Program-made: the position numbers and the translations under genes | Origin: DTU019 sp050949825 | GTDB lineage: Bacteria; Bacillota; Syntrophomonadia; Syntrophomonadales; Syntrophomonadaceae | Direction: 5' to 3' | Assembly: GCA_050949825.1 (NCBI GenBank) | Contig: JBMNGL010000005.1 | Coordinates: 30,879 to 94,878 of the forward strand | DNA: 64,000 nucleotides | Notes under the pieces: generated by a model | What the model saw: the letters and a program-made list of their open reading frames with translations, nothing else | Database searches by the model: none | Told to the model about the DNA's origin: nothing | Shown: in pieces, positions 54,191-62,293 of the stretch | Layout: each line of letters opens with the position of its first letter | Position numbering within the stretch: position 1 is the stretch's first letter

Positions 54191-54775
54191 ATGGCAAGCA
54201 ATGATATGGTAGAAATCCGCTGGCACGGCCGGGGCGGACAGGGAGCCAAGATGGCCTGCCTGCTTTTGGCAGATGTGGCTGCTTTAGAAGGAAAATTCGT
54301 GCAGGGATTCCCGGAGTATGGACCGGAACGAATGGGTGCCCCGATTACGGCTTATAACCGCATCAGTGGAAAACGTTGTACGATTCATTCCAACATCTAT
54401 AATCCGGACTATGTGGTGGTGGTAGATGAAAGCCTGTTGGACAGCGTCGATGTTGTCGGAGGACTGAAAGAAGGTGGCGCCATAATTATCAATACTTCCA
54501 GCCCGCCCCAGGAGATGCGTCCCCGGCTGGGGGGTTGGAGCGGAACAGTCTGCACTATTGATGCCCGCCGCATCTCAGAACAGATTTTGGGTGAAAACTT
54601 CCCCAATACCCCCATGCTGGCTGCTGCGGTCAAGGTGAGCGGGGTTTTGGAAACCGAGCGCTTTTTAAAACATGTAGAAGAATCCTTTAAAAATAAATTT
54701 GCTGCCAGGCCCCAGGTTATTGAGGGGAATATGGCCACACTGAGAAAATCCATGGACGAGGTGCAGGTAGGATGA
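54191..54775 (+). CDS. 2-oxoacid:ferredoxin oxidoreductase, gamma subunit
   Basis: 194 residues of the PorG/VorG family, which forms the domain carrying parts of the CoA site. It reads VEIRWHGRGGQGAKMACLLLADVAALEGKFVQGFPEYGPERMGAP and VVVVDESLL. Start at 54191 follows GGAGGCAATAGCA; the frame is open back to 54083 but that is in the leader. First gene of a four-gene operon under an Ile-type T-box, with ATGA overlap to the next gene. Confidence 0.93.
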   Translation: MASNDMVEIRWHGRGGQGAKMACLLLADVAALEGKFVQGFPEYGPERMGAPITAYNRISGKRCTIHSNIYNPDYVVVVDESLLDSVDVVGGLKEGGAIIINTSSPPQEMRPRLGGWSGTVCTIDARRISEQILGENFPNTPMLAAAVKVSGVLETERFLKHVEESFKNKFAARPQVIEGNMATLRKSMDEVQVG

Positions 54776-55083
54776 TTAAAGCGAAGGATATTAACGAACG
54801 TACCCCCTGGCAGGATCTAACCCCGGGCGGGGAGATTTACGAACCGGGAACCGCACGGGCCTTTGATACCGGCAGCTGGCGTACTGACACCCCGGTGTTT
54901 CTGGATGGGGCATGCAAACACTGTATGCTCTGCGTACCGTTCTGCCCGGACAGTGCTATTCCGGTAAAGGACGGGAAAAGGCTGGATTTCGATTATATGC
55001 ACTGCAAGGGCTGCGGCATCTGTGCAGCTGTATGCCCTTTCCCGGGGGCGATTACCATGGTGGCAGGGGGTGTGGCCAAATGA
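54772..55083 (+). CDS. 2-oxoacid:ferredoxin oxidoreductase, delta (ferredoxin) subunit
   Basis: 103 residues with two [4Fe-4S] motifs: CKHCMLCVPFCP and CKGCGICAAVCPFPGAI. It relays electrons from the thiamine-diphosphate centre to ferredoxin. Start and stop overlap the neighbours as ATGA. The N-terminal 45 residues (TPWQDLTPGGEIYEPGTARAF) match PorD/VorD families. Confidence 0.95.
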   Translation: MIKAKDINERTPWQDLTPGGEIYEPGTARAFDTGSWRTDTPVFLDGACKHCMLCVPFCPDSAIPVKDGKRLDFDYMHCKGCGICAAVCPFPGAITMVAGGVAK

Positions 55084-56270
55084 AGAATCGTCTTTCCGGC
55101 AACGAGGCTGTGGCATATGCCATGAAACAGGTAAACCCTGATGTAATGGGGGCGTTTCCTATCACTCCTTCTACCGAGATTCCCGAGTACTTCGCGGATT
55201 ATGTGGCTCACGGCGAAGTAAATACTGAATTCGTAGCCGTCGAATCTGAGCACAGTTCTATGTCAGTGTGCATTGCCTCACAGGCAGCCGGAGCCAGGTC
55301 GGTCTGTGCCACCTCATCCTGTGGACTGGCACTCATGTACGAGCTCTTGTATGTAGCGGCCTCATGCCGTCTGCCTATTGTCATGGCCTGCGCCAACCGC
55401 GCCTTATCAGGGCCAATCAGCATAGGCAACGACCACTCCGACTCTATGGGGGCCCGTGATAGCGGCTGGATTCAACTTTATGCAGAAAATAACCAGGAGG
55501 CTTACGATAATTTTCTTATGGCCGTGCCTATCGGGGAACACCCGAAGGTGCGCCTGCCGGTAATGACCTGTATGGATGGCTTTATTACCAGCCATGCCGT
55601 AGAAAATATAGAGTTTCTTGATCCGGATGTGGTGCGCAGGTTTATCGGGGAATATAGCCCTGAAAACTACCTGTTAAAACCGGAAAATCCGCTGGCAGTG
55701 GGTCCGTACGATGTGATCGCCTATTACATGGAACACAAGGTCCAGGAGGCCGAGGCCATGAAGGCTGCCAAAGCCCGGATATTAGAGGTAGCCGTGGAGT
55801 TTGAAAAGCTTTCCGGACGGAGCTACGGGCTGTTTGAAGAATACAGGATGGAAGACGCGGAATTGGCTCTGGTTTTAATCGGATCCAGTGCCGGAACGGC
55901 CAAGGCGGCTGTCGACAACCTGCGGGGGGGCGGGATTAAGGCCGGGCTGGTTAAAATCAGGGTTTTTAGACCTTTTCCCGGCGAAGAATTGGCCCGGGTC
56001 CTAGCGGGTACCAGGGCCGTTGCCGTCATGGATAAGTCCGAGGGCTTTTCAGGAAGCGGGGGCCCCTTATTTGCTGAAACCCGCAGTGCTTTGTATGATT
56101 TGCGGCAACGCCCTTATCTGATAAATATTGTTTATGGTCTGGGCGGCCGGGACGTTAGGACCGAGGATATTGAAAAAGTGTACGCCCGGCTGGCGGAGAT
56201 TGCTGAAAGTGGTGAGGTTGGTCCAGTATATACCCATATGGGGCAGAGGTCAAAGGAGGGCGTGGTATGA
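55080..56270 (+). CDS. 2-oxoacid:ferredoxin oxidoreductase, alpha subunit
   Basis: 396 residues with MKQVNPDVMGAFPITPSTEI, the VAVESEHSSMSVCIASQAAGARS block, and ANRALSGPISIGNDHSDSMGARDSGW. The C-terminal part carries the RVFRPFPGEEL and VMDKSEGFSGSGGPLF blocks. The ATG at 55080 overlaps the delta stop. Sequence alone cannot separate pyruvate from branched-chain 2-oxoacid specificity, and the upstream Ile T-box makes the latter worth testing. Confidence 0.94.
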   Translation: MKNRLSGNEAVAYAMKQVNPDVMGAFPITPSTEIPEYFADYVAHGEVNTEFVAVESEHSSMSVCIASQAAGARSVCATSSCGLALMYELLYVAASCRLPIVMACANRALSGPISIGNDHSDSMGARDSGWIQLYAENNQEAYDNFLMAVPIGEHPKVRLPVMTCMDGFITSHAVENIEFLDPDVVRRFIGEYSPENYLLKPENPLAVGPYDVIAYYMEHKVQEAEAMKAAKARILEVAVEFEKLSGRSYGLFEEYRMEDAELALVLIGSSAGTAKAAVDNLRGGGIKAGLVKIRVFRPFPGEELARVLAGTRAVAVMDKSEGFSGSGGPLFAETRSALYDLRQRPYLINIVYGLGGRDVRTEDIEKVYARLAEIAESGEVGPVYTHMGQRSKEGVV

Positions 56271-57205
56271 GCAAGGTATACAACCTGAAGCGGGAAGTGG
56301 AAAAGCCGGCTCGTCTCACCGGGGGGCATCGACTCTGCGCCGGGTGCGGGGCAGGGGTAGTAGTGTCCGGGGTTCTGCGCGCTCTAAATCAAGAGGACCG
56401 GGCGGTGGTGGTTAATGCTACCGGTTGTCTGGAGGTCTCCACCTTCATGTATCCTTACACCGCCTATATGGACAGTTTTATTCATTCGGCCTTTGAAAAC
56501 TCCGCAGCTACCTGTTCGGGAGTGGAAGCGGCATTTAACGCCTTGAAACGCCGCGGCAAGGTGGAGGGGATTGTCAAGTTCATTACTTTCGCCGGTGATG
56601 GCGGCACTTATGATATCGGCTTTCAATCCCTGTCGGGAGCCATGGAGCGCGGTCACGACATGGTTTATGTATGCTATGATAATGAGGCTTACATGAATAC
56701 CGGGATTCAGCGTTCATCTTCAACACCCCGGTTTGCCCGCACCACGACGACGCCGGTAGGTTCATTGGGAGCGGGTAAGAAACAGAATAAAAAGGATCTG
56801 ACTGAAATTATGGTGGCTCATAATATCCCCTATGTGGCTCAGACTGCGCCTTTAGGCAATTTCAAGGATTTGCATACCAAGAGCTATAAGGCAATTTATA
56901 CTGAGGGGCCATGCTTTATGAATATATTATCCCCCTGTCCCCGGGGGTGGGACTACCCCATGGCCAGGCTGGCGGAGATTACCAGGCTGGCGGTGGATAC
57001 CTGCGTCTGGCCCCTTTTCGAAGTAGAGGATGGGATATGGCGCTTAAGCTATACGCCCAAGAAAAAGCTGCCGGTAGAAGATTTCCTCCGCCCTCAGGGC
57101 AGATTCCGCCACATGTTTGAGCCAGGCAATGAGTGGATGATTGCAGAAGCGCAGGCCTATGTGGATCAAAAATGGGAACGCTTATTGGAGCGAACCGGGG
57201 CATAA
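56267..57205 (+). CDS. 2-oxoacid:ferredoxin oxidoreductase, beta (thiamine-diphosphate) subunit
   Basis: 312 residues with the thiamine-diphosphate motif GDGGTYDIGFQSLSGAMERG followed by CYDNEAYMNTGIQRSSSTPR, as in PorB. Four cysteines for a [4Fe-4S] cluster are at CAGCGA near residue 25, NATGCLEV near 54 and NILSPCPRGW near 225. Ends the operon; no clear terminator was seen downstream. Confidence 0.94.
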   Translation: MSKVYNLKREVEKPARLTGGHRLCAGCGAGVVVSGVLRALNQEDRAVVVNATGCLEVSTFMYPYTAYMDSFIHSAFENSAATCSGVEAAFNALKRRGKVEGIVKFITFAGDGGTYDIGFQSLSGAMERGHDMVYVCYDNEAYMNTGIQRSSSTPRFARTTTTPVGSLGAGKKQNKKDLTEIMVAHNIPYVAQTAPLGNFKDLHTKSYKAIYTEGPCFMNILSPCPRGWDYPMARLAEITRLAVDTCVWPLFEVEDGIWRLSYTPKKKLPVEDFLRPQGRFRHMFEPGNEWMIAEAQAYVDQKWERLLERTGA

Positions 57206-57443
57206 ATCTTAAACAGTGATTCCATTGCAAAAATATTATGCATTTGGCTTTATCATTAGACGCAGGCAAACGCAGATTTATTATGATTAAAACTGATTAA
57301 AGTGAACTATGAAAAAAATAACCCCTCTTTGTACCGCTTTTCCGCTAATATACAATCAGACAAGGGTTTTTACAGTGAAGTCAACAGTGTAAAGTATAAT
57401 TAAAGTAGATATGTATTACCTGTTAATTAAGGAGGTTTTGCCT

Positions 57444-58358
57444 GTGGAGGAGACCATGTTTACCAATGAGGTAGTTTTATCCTGGCTTCATTATTTTTCG
57501 CAAAACGTTGATATCAACCTGGCAAAACTGAAGTTGTTGGATATGACCGGGAAGAATAAGAACCTGATTCCAACCGTTATGAGCCACCGGGCAGTCCTGG
57601 TCTTTGTTGACGCCGGGCATCCGGAAATATTCTACGATATGTGGAATGCGGAGCTGGGAGACTGCGAGGTCTGGTACAATGAGGGTTCTGACCCGGAAGG
57701 CCCGATCAAGCATGACAGAGTCTCAGACATGATCAACCGCGGGATTAACTACTCCGCGGCGATGTTGATTCTGAACCCCAATGCTACTACAAACCTCCAG
57801 ATAGGAATAGAGAACAGCCGTTTCTCCTGCGGCTCGGTGCACTATGTGTGCCGGGAAGTCCGGGCGATTATAATGAACAAACTCAATCTGGGGGATCAGG
57901 ATAATATATGTATTATCTCCGGTGAGAGCATTGCGGTGGAGGCCGCCATGATAGCAGCGGAGGGCAGTGTCATCGCTGTGGAATATGATCAGAGGGATCA
58001 AGTCACCATGAAATGTAATGTTGACAAATTTGGTTTGAACAATGTAATCATCGTTGATTCTTTGGAAAACGATATCTTAAATGAACTGCCCGTGCCGGAC
58101 ATAGCGTTTATAGTGGGTTCTACCCGGATAGGCAGTGAAATAAAGAGCCTTTTGGCGGTCAACCCGAAGATGGATTTTGTCATTTATACCCTGGACTTCG
58201 AAGTCCTAAACTCTCTTCCGGCTTTATTCCGAGAAAATGGCCTGGAGCGTACTGAAGCCATCCACATAGAGGTATCCCGTGTTAACAGCAAGAAAATGGT
58301 TGAGCCATTTCCAGCTCCCTGGCTCATCTCCGCCAGAACTAACACCACGGGTGCCTGA
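57444..58358 (+). CDS. orphan CbiE/CbiT-like protein with degenerate SAM site
   Basis: 304 residues. The middle (LGDCEVWYNEGSDPEGPIKH) resembles the end of CbiE, and the C-terminal 180 residues resemble CbiT: VCREVRAIIMNKLNLG, IAVEAAMIAAEGSVIAVEYD, CNVDKFGLNNVIIVDSL, PDIAFIVGSTRIGSEI and IHIEVSRVN. The glycine-rich SAM loop (DIGAGTGS in the cluster's own CbiT) is replaced by IISGESI, so SAM binding is doubtful. Start is GTG at 57444, eight bases after AAGGAGG. It follows por with a 238-base gap, far from the cbi operon. The stop lies within a palindromic repeat. Function unknown. Confidence 0.75.
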   Translation: MEETMFTNEVVLSWLHYFSQNVDINLAKLKLLDMTGKNKNLIPTVMSHRAVLVFVDAGHPEIFYDMWNAELGDCEVWYNEGSDPEGPIKHDRVSDMINRGINYSAAMLILNPNATTNLQIGIENSRFSCGSVHYVCREVRAIIMNKLNLGDQDNICIISGESIAVEAAMIAAEGSVIAVEYDQRDQVTMKCNVDKFGLNNVIIVDSLENDILNELPVPDIAFIVGSTRIGSEIKSLLAVNPKMDFVIYTLDFEVLNSLPALFRENGLERTEAIHIEVSRVNSKKMVEPFPAPWLISARTNTTGA

Positions 58359-58496
58359 CACCAACTTATCAACTTATTGCTGGCAATTTAGGGCCACATT
58401 CACGTAACCTTGATCAAATCCTGTTTCGATGTTCCGTTGGTTGCTACTGCCTTGTCAAACAGAGCATCCATTCATTAACGGGTGCCTGACACCAAC
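58347..58496. repeat. pair of GGTGCCTGACACC palindromes
   Basis: ACGGGTGCCTGACACCAAC occurs at 58347-58365 and again at 58478-58496, in direct orientation 131 bases apart. The first overlaps the last codons of the CbiE/CbiT-like gene and provides its TGA. Such GGTGTCAGGCACC-type palindromes are common between genes in Clostridia. Confidence 0.8.
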
Positions 58497-58660
58497 ATAC
58501 CCCAAAGTATCACTTCCTTTGCTTTCTTATTTCATTGATCGCATATTTCAACATTGCCCCAATTAATTCCTACCGCTGCTATCAGACTAACATATTGTCC
58601 GTAGATTTCTAACTTTGGGGTATGATAACAATAGCGTAAACAAGTAAGCAGGTGAAAAAT

Positions 58661-59920
58661 TTGGCACGTTGTTTTATCGACGGCATCAGCCACGATGGGC
58701 AGGGAGTGGCGAGGTTTGAGGGACTGGCGGTGTTTGTGCCCGGAGCACTTCCGGGTGAGACTGTGGATATCGAGATTACTCAGCGTAAGAAAGACTTCGC
58801 CCGCGGGCGGCTCAAATCGGTGCTGGAAGCCTCGCCGCACAGGGTGGAGGCCCCCTGCCCCTACTATTGGCAGTGCGGGGGCTGCGATTATCAGCACGCC
58901 AGTTATCCCTTGCAGTTGGACCTTAAAACCAGAGTGGTAAAGCAGACCCTGCAAAGGATAGGGAAGATAAATACTACAGTAAATCCTTGCCTGCCATCCC
59001 CAAAGACCTGGCGCTATCGCAATAAAGTCACCTGGCATGGTAGGCCAGGAAGAGAAGGCTGGCGATTGGGTTTTTATCGCTCCGATGCTCACGATGTTTT
59101 GGAGGTCAATAACTGCCTGTTGATTAGCCAGGCTATGCAGGAAACCAGCAACGCTATCGCTGCACAATTGCAGTGCCTGCCCCATCCATTGCCTGTGGTT
59201 GAGGTGACTGTGAGGGAATCGTCCTATGACCAAAAATTAATGGTCATCCTATCAGGAATGGAGCAGGAACTGGCCTTACAAATGCTTGCAGGCCAAACCC
59301 ACAAGGATGTGTCCTGGGTATATCAACAAGGAGGGAAATGTAGTGTATTATCTGGCCAGCCATTCCTGCGGGAGGAGTTGAATGACACCAGTTTTGAAAT
59401 ATCCCCCCTGGCCTTTTTCCAGGTTAACCGTAAACAGGCCGAGCAGATACTGGAGATCATCATCAAATGGCTGGAGCTACAAGGCAATGAGGAGATATTG
59501 GATGCTTACTGCGGGGTGGGTTCGCTGGCTTTGCCCCTGGCCCAACAGGTTCAAAAGGTGATGGGTATTGAGGCCTACAAACCCGCCGTTAAAGACGCCC
59601 GGTCTAATGCCCGCTTGAACATATTGCGCAATACACGATTTCTGGCCGGATCGACAGAAGAGGTCATGCCCACTTTGACCAACCGCTTTGACGCGGTGAT
59701 ACTGGATCCGCCCCGCAGGGGTTGCGCCCCTGTGGTAGTTCAGTCCGTGGCCCGTTTGAAGATCCCCCGGGTTATCTACGTTTCCTGTGAACCATCGACT
59801 TTAGCCCGTGATCTTGCCCTCTTCACCCAGACAGGTTACGAAATCAAGGAGGTTCAACCCCTGGACATGTTCCCCTGGACACGGCACGTTGAGACGGTAG
59901 TATTGATGTCAAGGGTTTAG
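58661..59920 (+). CDS. rlmD: 23S rRNA (uracil-5-)-methyltransferase, RlmD/RumA type
   Basis: About 419 residues. The N-terminal TRAM-like region (SHDGQGVARFEGLAVFVPGALPG) is followed by the Fe-S cysteines CPYYWQCGGCDYQH. The SAM site is DAYCGVGSLALPLA, then LDPPRRGC (family DPPRxG), the nucleophile VSCEPSTLARDL and the DMFPWTRHVETVVLM ending. I prefer TTG at 58661 after AGCAGGTGA; a GTG at 58652 lies inside that ribosome site. Its 3' end is partly repeated at 61173, a sign of an element inserted here. Confidence 0.93.
   Translation: MARCFIDGISHDGQGVARFEGLAVFVPGALPGETVDIEITQRKKDFARGRLKSVLEASPHRVEAPCPYYWQCGGCDYQHASYPLQLDLKTRVVKQTLQRIGKINTTVNPCLPSPKTWRYRNKVTWHGRPGREGWRLGFYRSDAHDVLEVNNCLLISQAMQETSNAIAAQLQCLPHPLPVVEVTVRESSYDQKLMVILSGMEQELALQMLAGQTHKDVSWVYQQGGKCSVLSGQPFLREELNDTSFEISPLAFFQVNRKQAEQILEIIIKWLELQGNEEILDAYCGVGSLALPLAQQVQKVMGIEAYKPAVKDARSNARLNILRNTRFLAGSTEEVMPTLTNRFDAVILDPPRRGCAPVVVQSVARLKIPRVIYVSCEPSTLARDLALFTQTGYEIKEVQPLDMFPWTRHVETVVLMSRV
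59885..59916 (+). other. attachment-like repeat, left copy, inside the rlmD 3' end
   Basis: CACGTTGAGACGGTAGTATT and the following GATGTCAAGGGT recur with two differences at 61173-61204. The 3' end of rlmD/rumA is a known integration site for conjugative elements in Firmicutes. Confidence 0.7.
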
Positions 59921-60311
59921 AGAAGGGTGTCTGGAAAGGCTTGATATAAGCCTTTCGTGTGAATATGGAAACAACCCGAAATGGAGACTGTACGAAATCT
60001 ATACTGACAAAGATGCCGGTGGTAATGTAGCCCGACCTGGATTTCAGAAAATGATTTTTGACTGTTATGAAAATAGGATTGATATTGTTTTGGTGAAAAC
60101 TATTAGCCGTTTTGCCAGAAACACAGTTGATCTGCTTGAAACGGTAAATAGGCTTAAAGGGCTCGGAGTCGAAATTATATTCTATCAGGAAAACCTCCAG
60201 ACCAGTGAAACGGACAAAATAGTAGCGAACAGGAGCAATATTGAAATAGTCAATGGAAAGGCGATAAGAAAAGGAACGCATTACAGCTCAAAGAATAAGA
60301 AGCAGGATTGA
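59920..60311 (+). pseudogene. truncated serine recombinase (resolvase/integrase) catalytic domain
   Basis: The frame reads SCEYGNNPKWRLYEIYTDKD then AGGNVARPGFQKMIFDCYEN and IDIVLVKTISRFARNTVDLL, which is the second half of a large serine recombinase catalytic domain. The N-terminal part with the active serine is missing: homology begins about 30 bases after the rlmD stop. The DNA-binding domain is missing as well; only GKAIRKGTHYSSKNKKQD follows. Remnant of the integrase of the element that used the rlmD end as its site. Confidence 0.8.
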
Positions 60312-60340
60312 ACAATAATCTATTGTTCAAGGAGGAGATC

Positions 60341-60979
60341 ATGATGTCCAAAATTATAAATTCCAAGATAGTCTATGTACTCTGGTTAATGATACAGGGA
60401 GCGGCTTCATTTCTTATCAGCGGACTCATTGCGTGCATTGCGATATTACATCTTGATAATTATATTTTGGGGACAATAATTGCTGGGGGGATAGGGGGAC
60501 TTCTACTCGGCCTTTTCCATTGGAAGCACAAGATGATTGGACGAATGACCATTGCAGGTCTTATTGCTGTGCCAATCGGTCTTTTGGGAAGCTTTATTTT
60601 AGTCGAAGGGTTGGTAGGAGGGTTTGGATTGCTATTTCCTTCGGTTGCTGCTTACTTTGAGAATTCTAACATTCCCGATATTATTGCCATTATCTTGATG
60701 GGGAGCGTTTTTGGAGCGGTCTTTGGGGCAATAGTCTATAGCCGAAAATCCATAGGGTTGTTTTCTATTGTTTGTGGGGCTGTTTCAATTCCTTTCGGAT
60801 TATTAGTAGGAGCTATGAATTCGGGGCATTGGATAAAAGTGTGGCTGGAGAATTTGTTTAAGGTCTTTGGCAATATAGATCTGAATTTTTTAGCGATTAT
60901 CACGGAATTTGGTATGGGTATAGGCCTTTGTATTGGCCTATATATTATGTTAAAACAAAAGAGTATCGGGCACGATTGA
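60341..60979 (+). CDS. hypothetical membrane protein
   Basis: 212 residues with about six hydrophobic helices, many glycine-rich (IIAGGIGGLLLGLFHW, IILMGSVFGAVFGAIVY, FGMGIGLCIGLYIML). No family recognised. AAGGAGGAG precedes the ATG. It lies between the recombinase remnant and the second rlmD-like repeat, so it is probably cargo of the same element. A TTGAACAATAATC/TTGTTCAAGG hairpin directly upstream may act in regulation. Confidence 0.65.
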   Translation: MMSKIINSKIVYVLWLMIQGAASFLISGLIACIAILHLDNYILGTIIAGGIGGLLLGLFHWKHKMIGRMTIAGLIAVPIGLLGSFILVEGLVGGFGLLFPSVAAYFENSNIPDIIAIILMGSVFGAVFGAIVYSRKSIGLFSIVCGAVSIPFGLLVGAMNSGHWIKVWLENLFKVFGNIDLNFLAIITEFGMGIGLCIGLYIMLKQKSIGHD

Positions 60980-61435
60980 ACTTCCCTTATTGTTCAGCAA
61001 GATATAGAGACATCAATACCATTCTCTCAACCGTATAGCTAAAATTCATGCGAAACATAGAAGAAAGCGAGCATATGAAAGCTGTACAAATGGCTATTTT
61101 ACGGGCTTTTAACGGGTTTTTGAAGCCGAATTTTGACATCAAATCTGACCTCTGGATTTAGCCTAACTATCACACGTTGAGATGGTAGTATTGATATCAA
61201 GGGTGAAAGAATGAGTGTGCGAAAAAGCCTGTAAATAAAGGGTTTTTGAGATTTGCAGTTATAAAATTGTAACTTCAGAATCCCTTTTTTATCTCTCCGT
61301 GGGAATATGTCCACAGAAACGAATTTGATAGTTAAGTAGTCCGGTTAGATGCCAGAGGTTCATGACAGAGCAGATTGGATGTTTGCATGAAGTAAGCTGT
61401 TTTTACGGGGATGAATAGGAGTTTATAAGGAGGGC
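60980..61435. other. gap containing the right rlmD-like repeat
   Basis: No gene recognised. The stretch HVEMVVLISRVKE followed by TGA at 61173-61211 is a second version of the last codons of rlmD (HVETVVLMSRV). It is likely the original end of the gene, or the element's other junction. Confidence 0.6.
61173..61204 (+). other. attachment-like repeat, right copy
   Basis: CACGTTGAGATGGTAGTATT followed by GATATCAAGGGT; 30 of 32 bases agree with the left copy at 59885-59916, in the same orientation and the same reading frame. Confidence 0.7.
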
Positions 61436-61525
61436 TGCATATTCCGGTGCGGCGGAGCCGCAGTTCCGGGGAGTGGTGAGCCACCCTTCCGGAACTACAG
61501 AGCCACCATTCCGGTTTAAAAGCCA

Positions 61526-62293
61526 TTAATCTTGTTTGGTTCCCTTGATACCGTACAATTGACGCATCGAATCATCGTCATCCGGATCGGAATTGATCTC
61601 AATGATGTATGAATCATGAACAATACGGTCCAGAATCGCATCGGCAATTGTCTCTTCACCGATCTTGGAATGCCAGCCTGCTGGCGAAAACTGTGAACAA
61701 AAGATGGTAGAGCCTTTATGATGCCGGGCATGGATGATCTCAAGAACATCTCTTGCTTCGTTCTCTTTGAGAGATACCAGCATCCATTCATCCAGGATAA
61801 GAAGATTGAACTTTCGGTACTGATTCATCAATTTCTTGTAGCTGCCTTCGTTTCTGGCGATGTCCAGTTCAATCAAAAGGTCCGGTAACCGGATATATTT
61901 CACCGTATAGAAGTTCTGACAGGCTGCGATTCCAAAAGCACAAGCCATGTAGGATTTACCTGATCCGGCAGCGCCCATGATTATGATGTTATGCTTCTTC
62001 TCAATGTAAGTGCAGTCTGCAAGGCGTAAGATCTGGGTTTGATCCAGTTTTCTGGACGGACGGTAATTAATATCCGCGATGCAGGCATGGGTCTGGTCGA
62101 ATCCGGCACTTTTAATCAGTTTCTTTAAACGATTGTTCTTGCGGCTGCTCCATTCAGCATCTACCAGCAGACCCATCCGCTCCTCAAAGGCAAGGCTATG
62201 GAGCGAGGAATCCATCATTTGTTTGCTGAAGGCTTCTGCCATAGCAGTAAGGCGCATGTCACGCATTTTGTTAATCGTCGGTTCATTCTTCAT
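61526..62293 (-). CDS. istB: IS21-family transposition helper ATPase
   Basis: 255 residues with Walker A GAAGSGKSYMA (about residue 105-115) and Walker B LLILDEW, and the IstB/DnaC-like fold. It assembles on target DNA and stimulates IstA. Start at 62293 follows GGGAGG within the end of istA, so it overlaps istA by 11 bases. Confidence 0.93.
   Translation of the reverse strand: MKNEPTINKMRDMRLTAMAEAFSKQMMDSSLHSLAFEERMGLLVDAEWSSRKNNRLKKLIKSAGFDQTHACIADINYRPSRKLDQTQILRLADCTYIEKKHNIIIMGAAGSGKSYMACAFGIAACQNFYTVKYIRLPDLLIELDIARNEGSYKKLMNQYRKFNLLILDEWMLVSLKENEARDVLEIIHARHHKGSTIFCSQFSPAGWHSKIGEETIADAILDRIVHDSYIIEINSDPDDDDSMRQLYGIKGTKQD

Noticed and set aside
57217..57232. Second MITE copy after the por operon
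   Set aside because: Only one end-like 16-mer (one mismatch) was found, with no matching inverted partner or internal repeats downstream.
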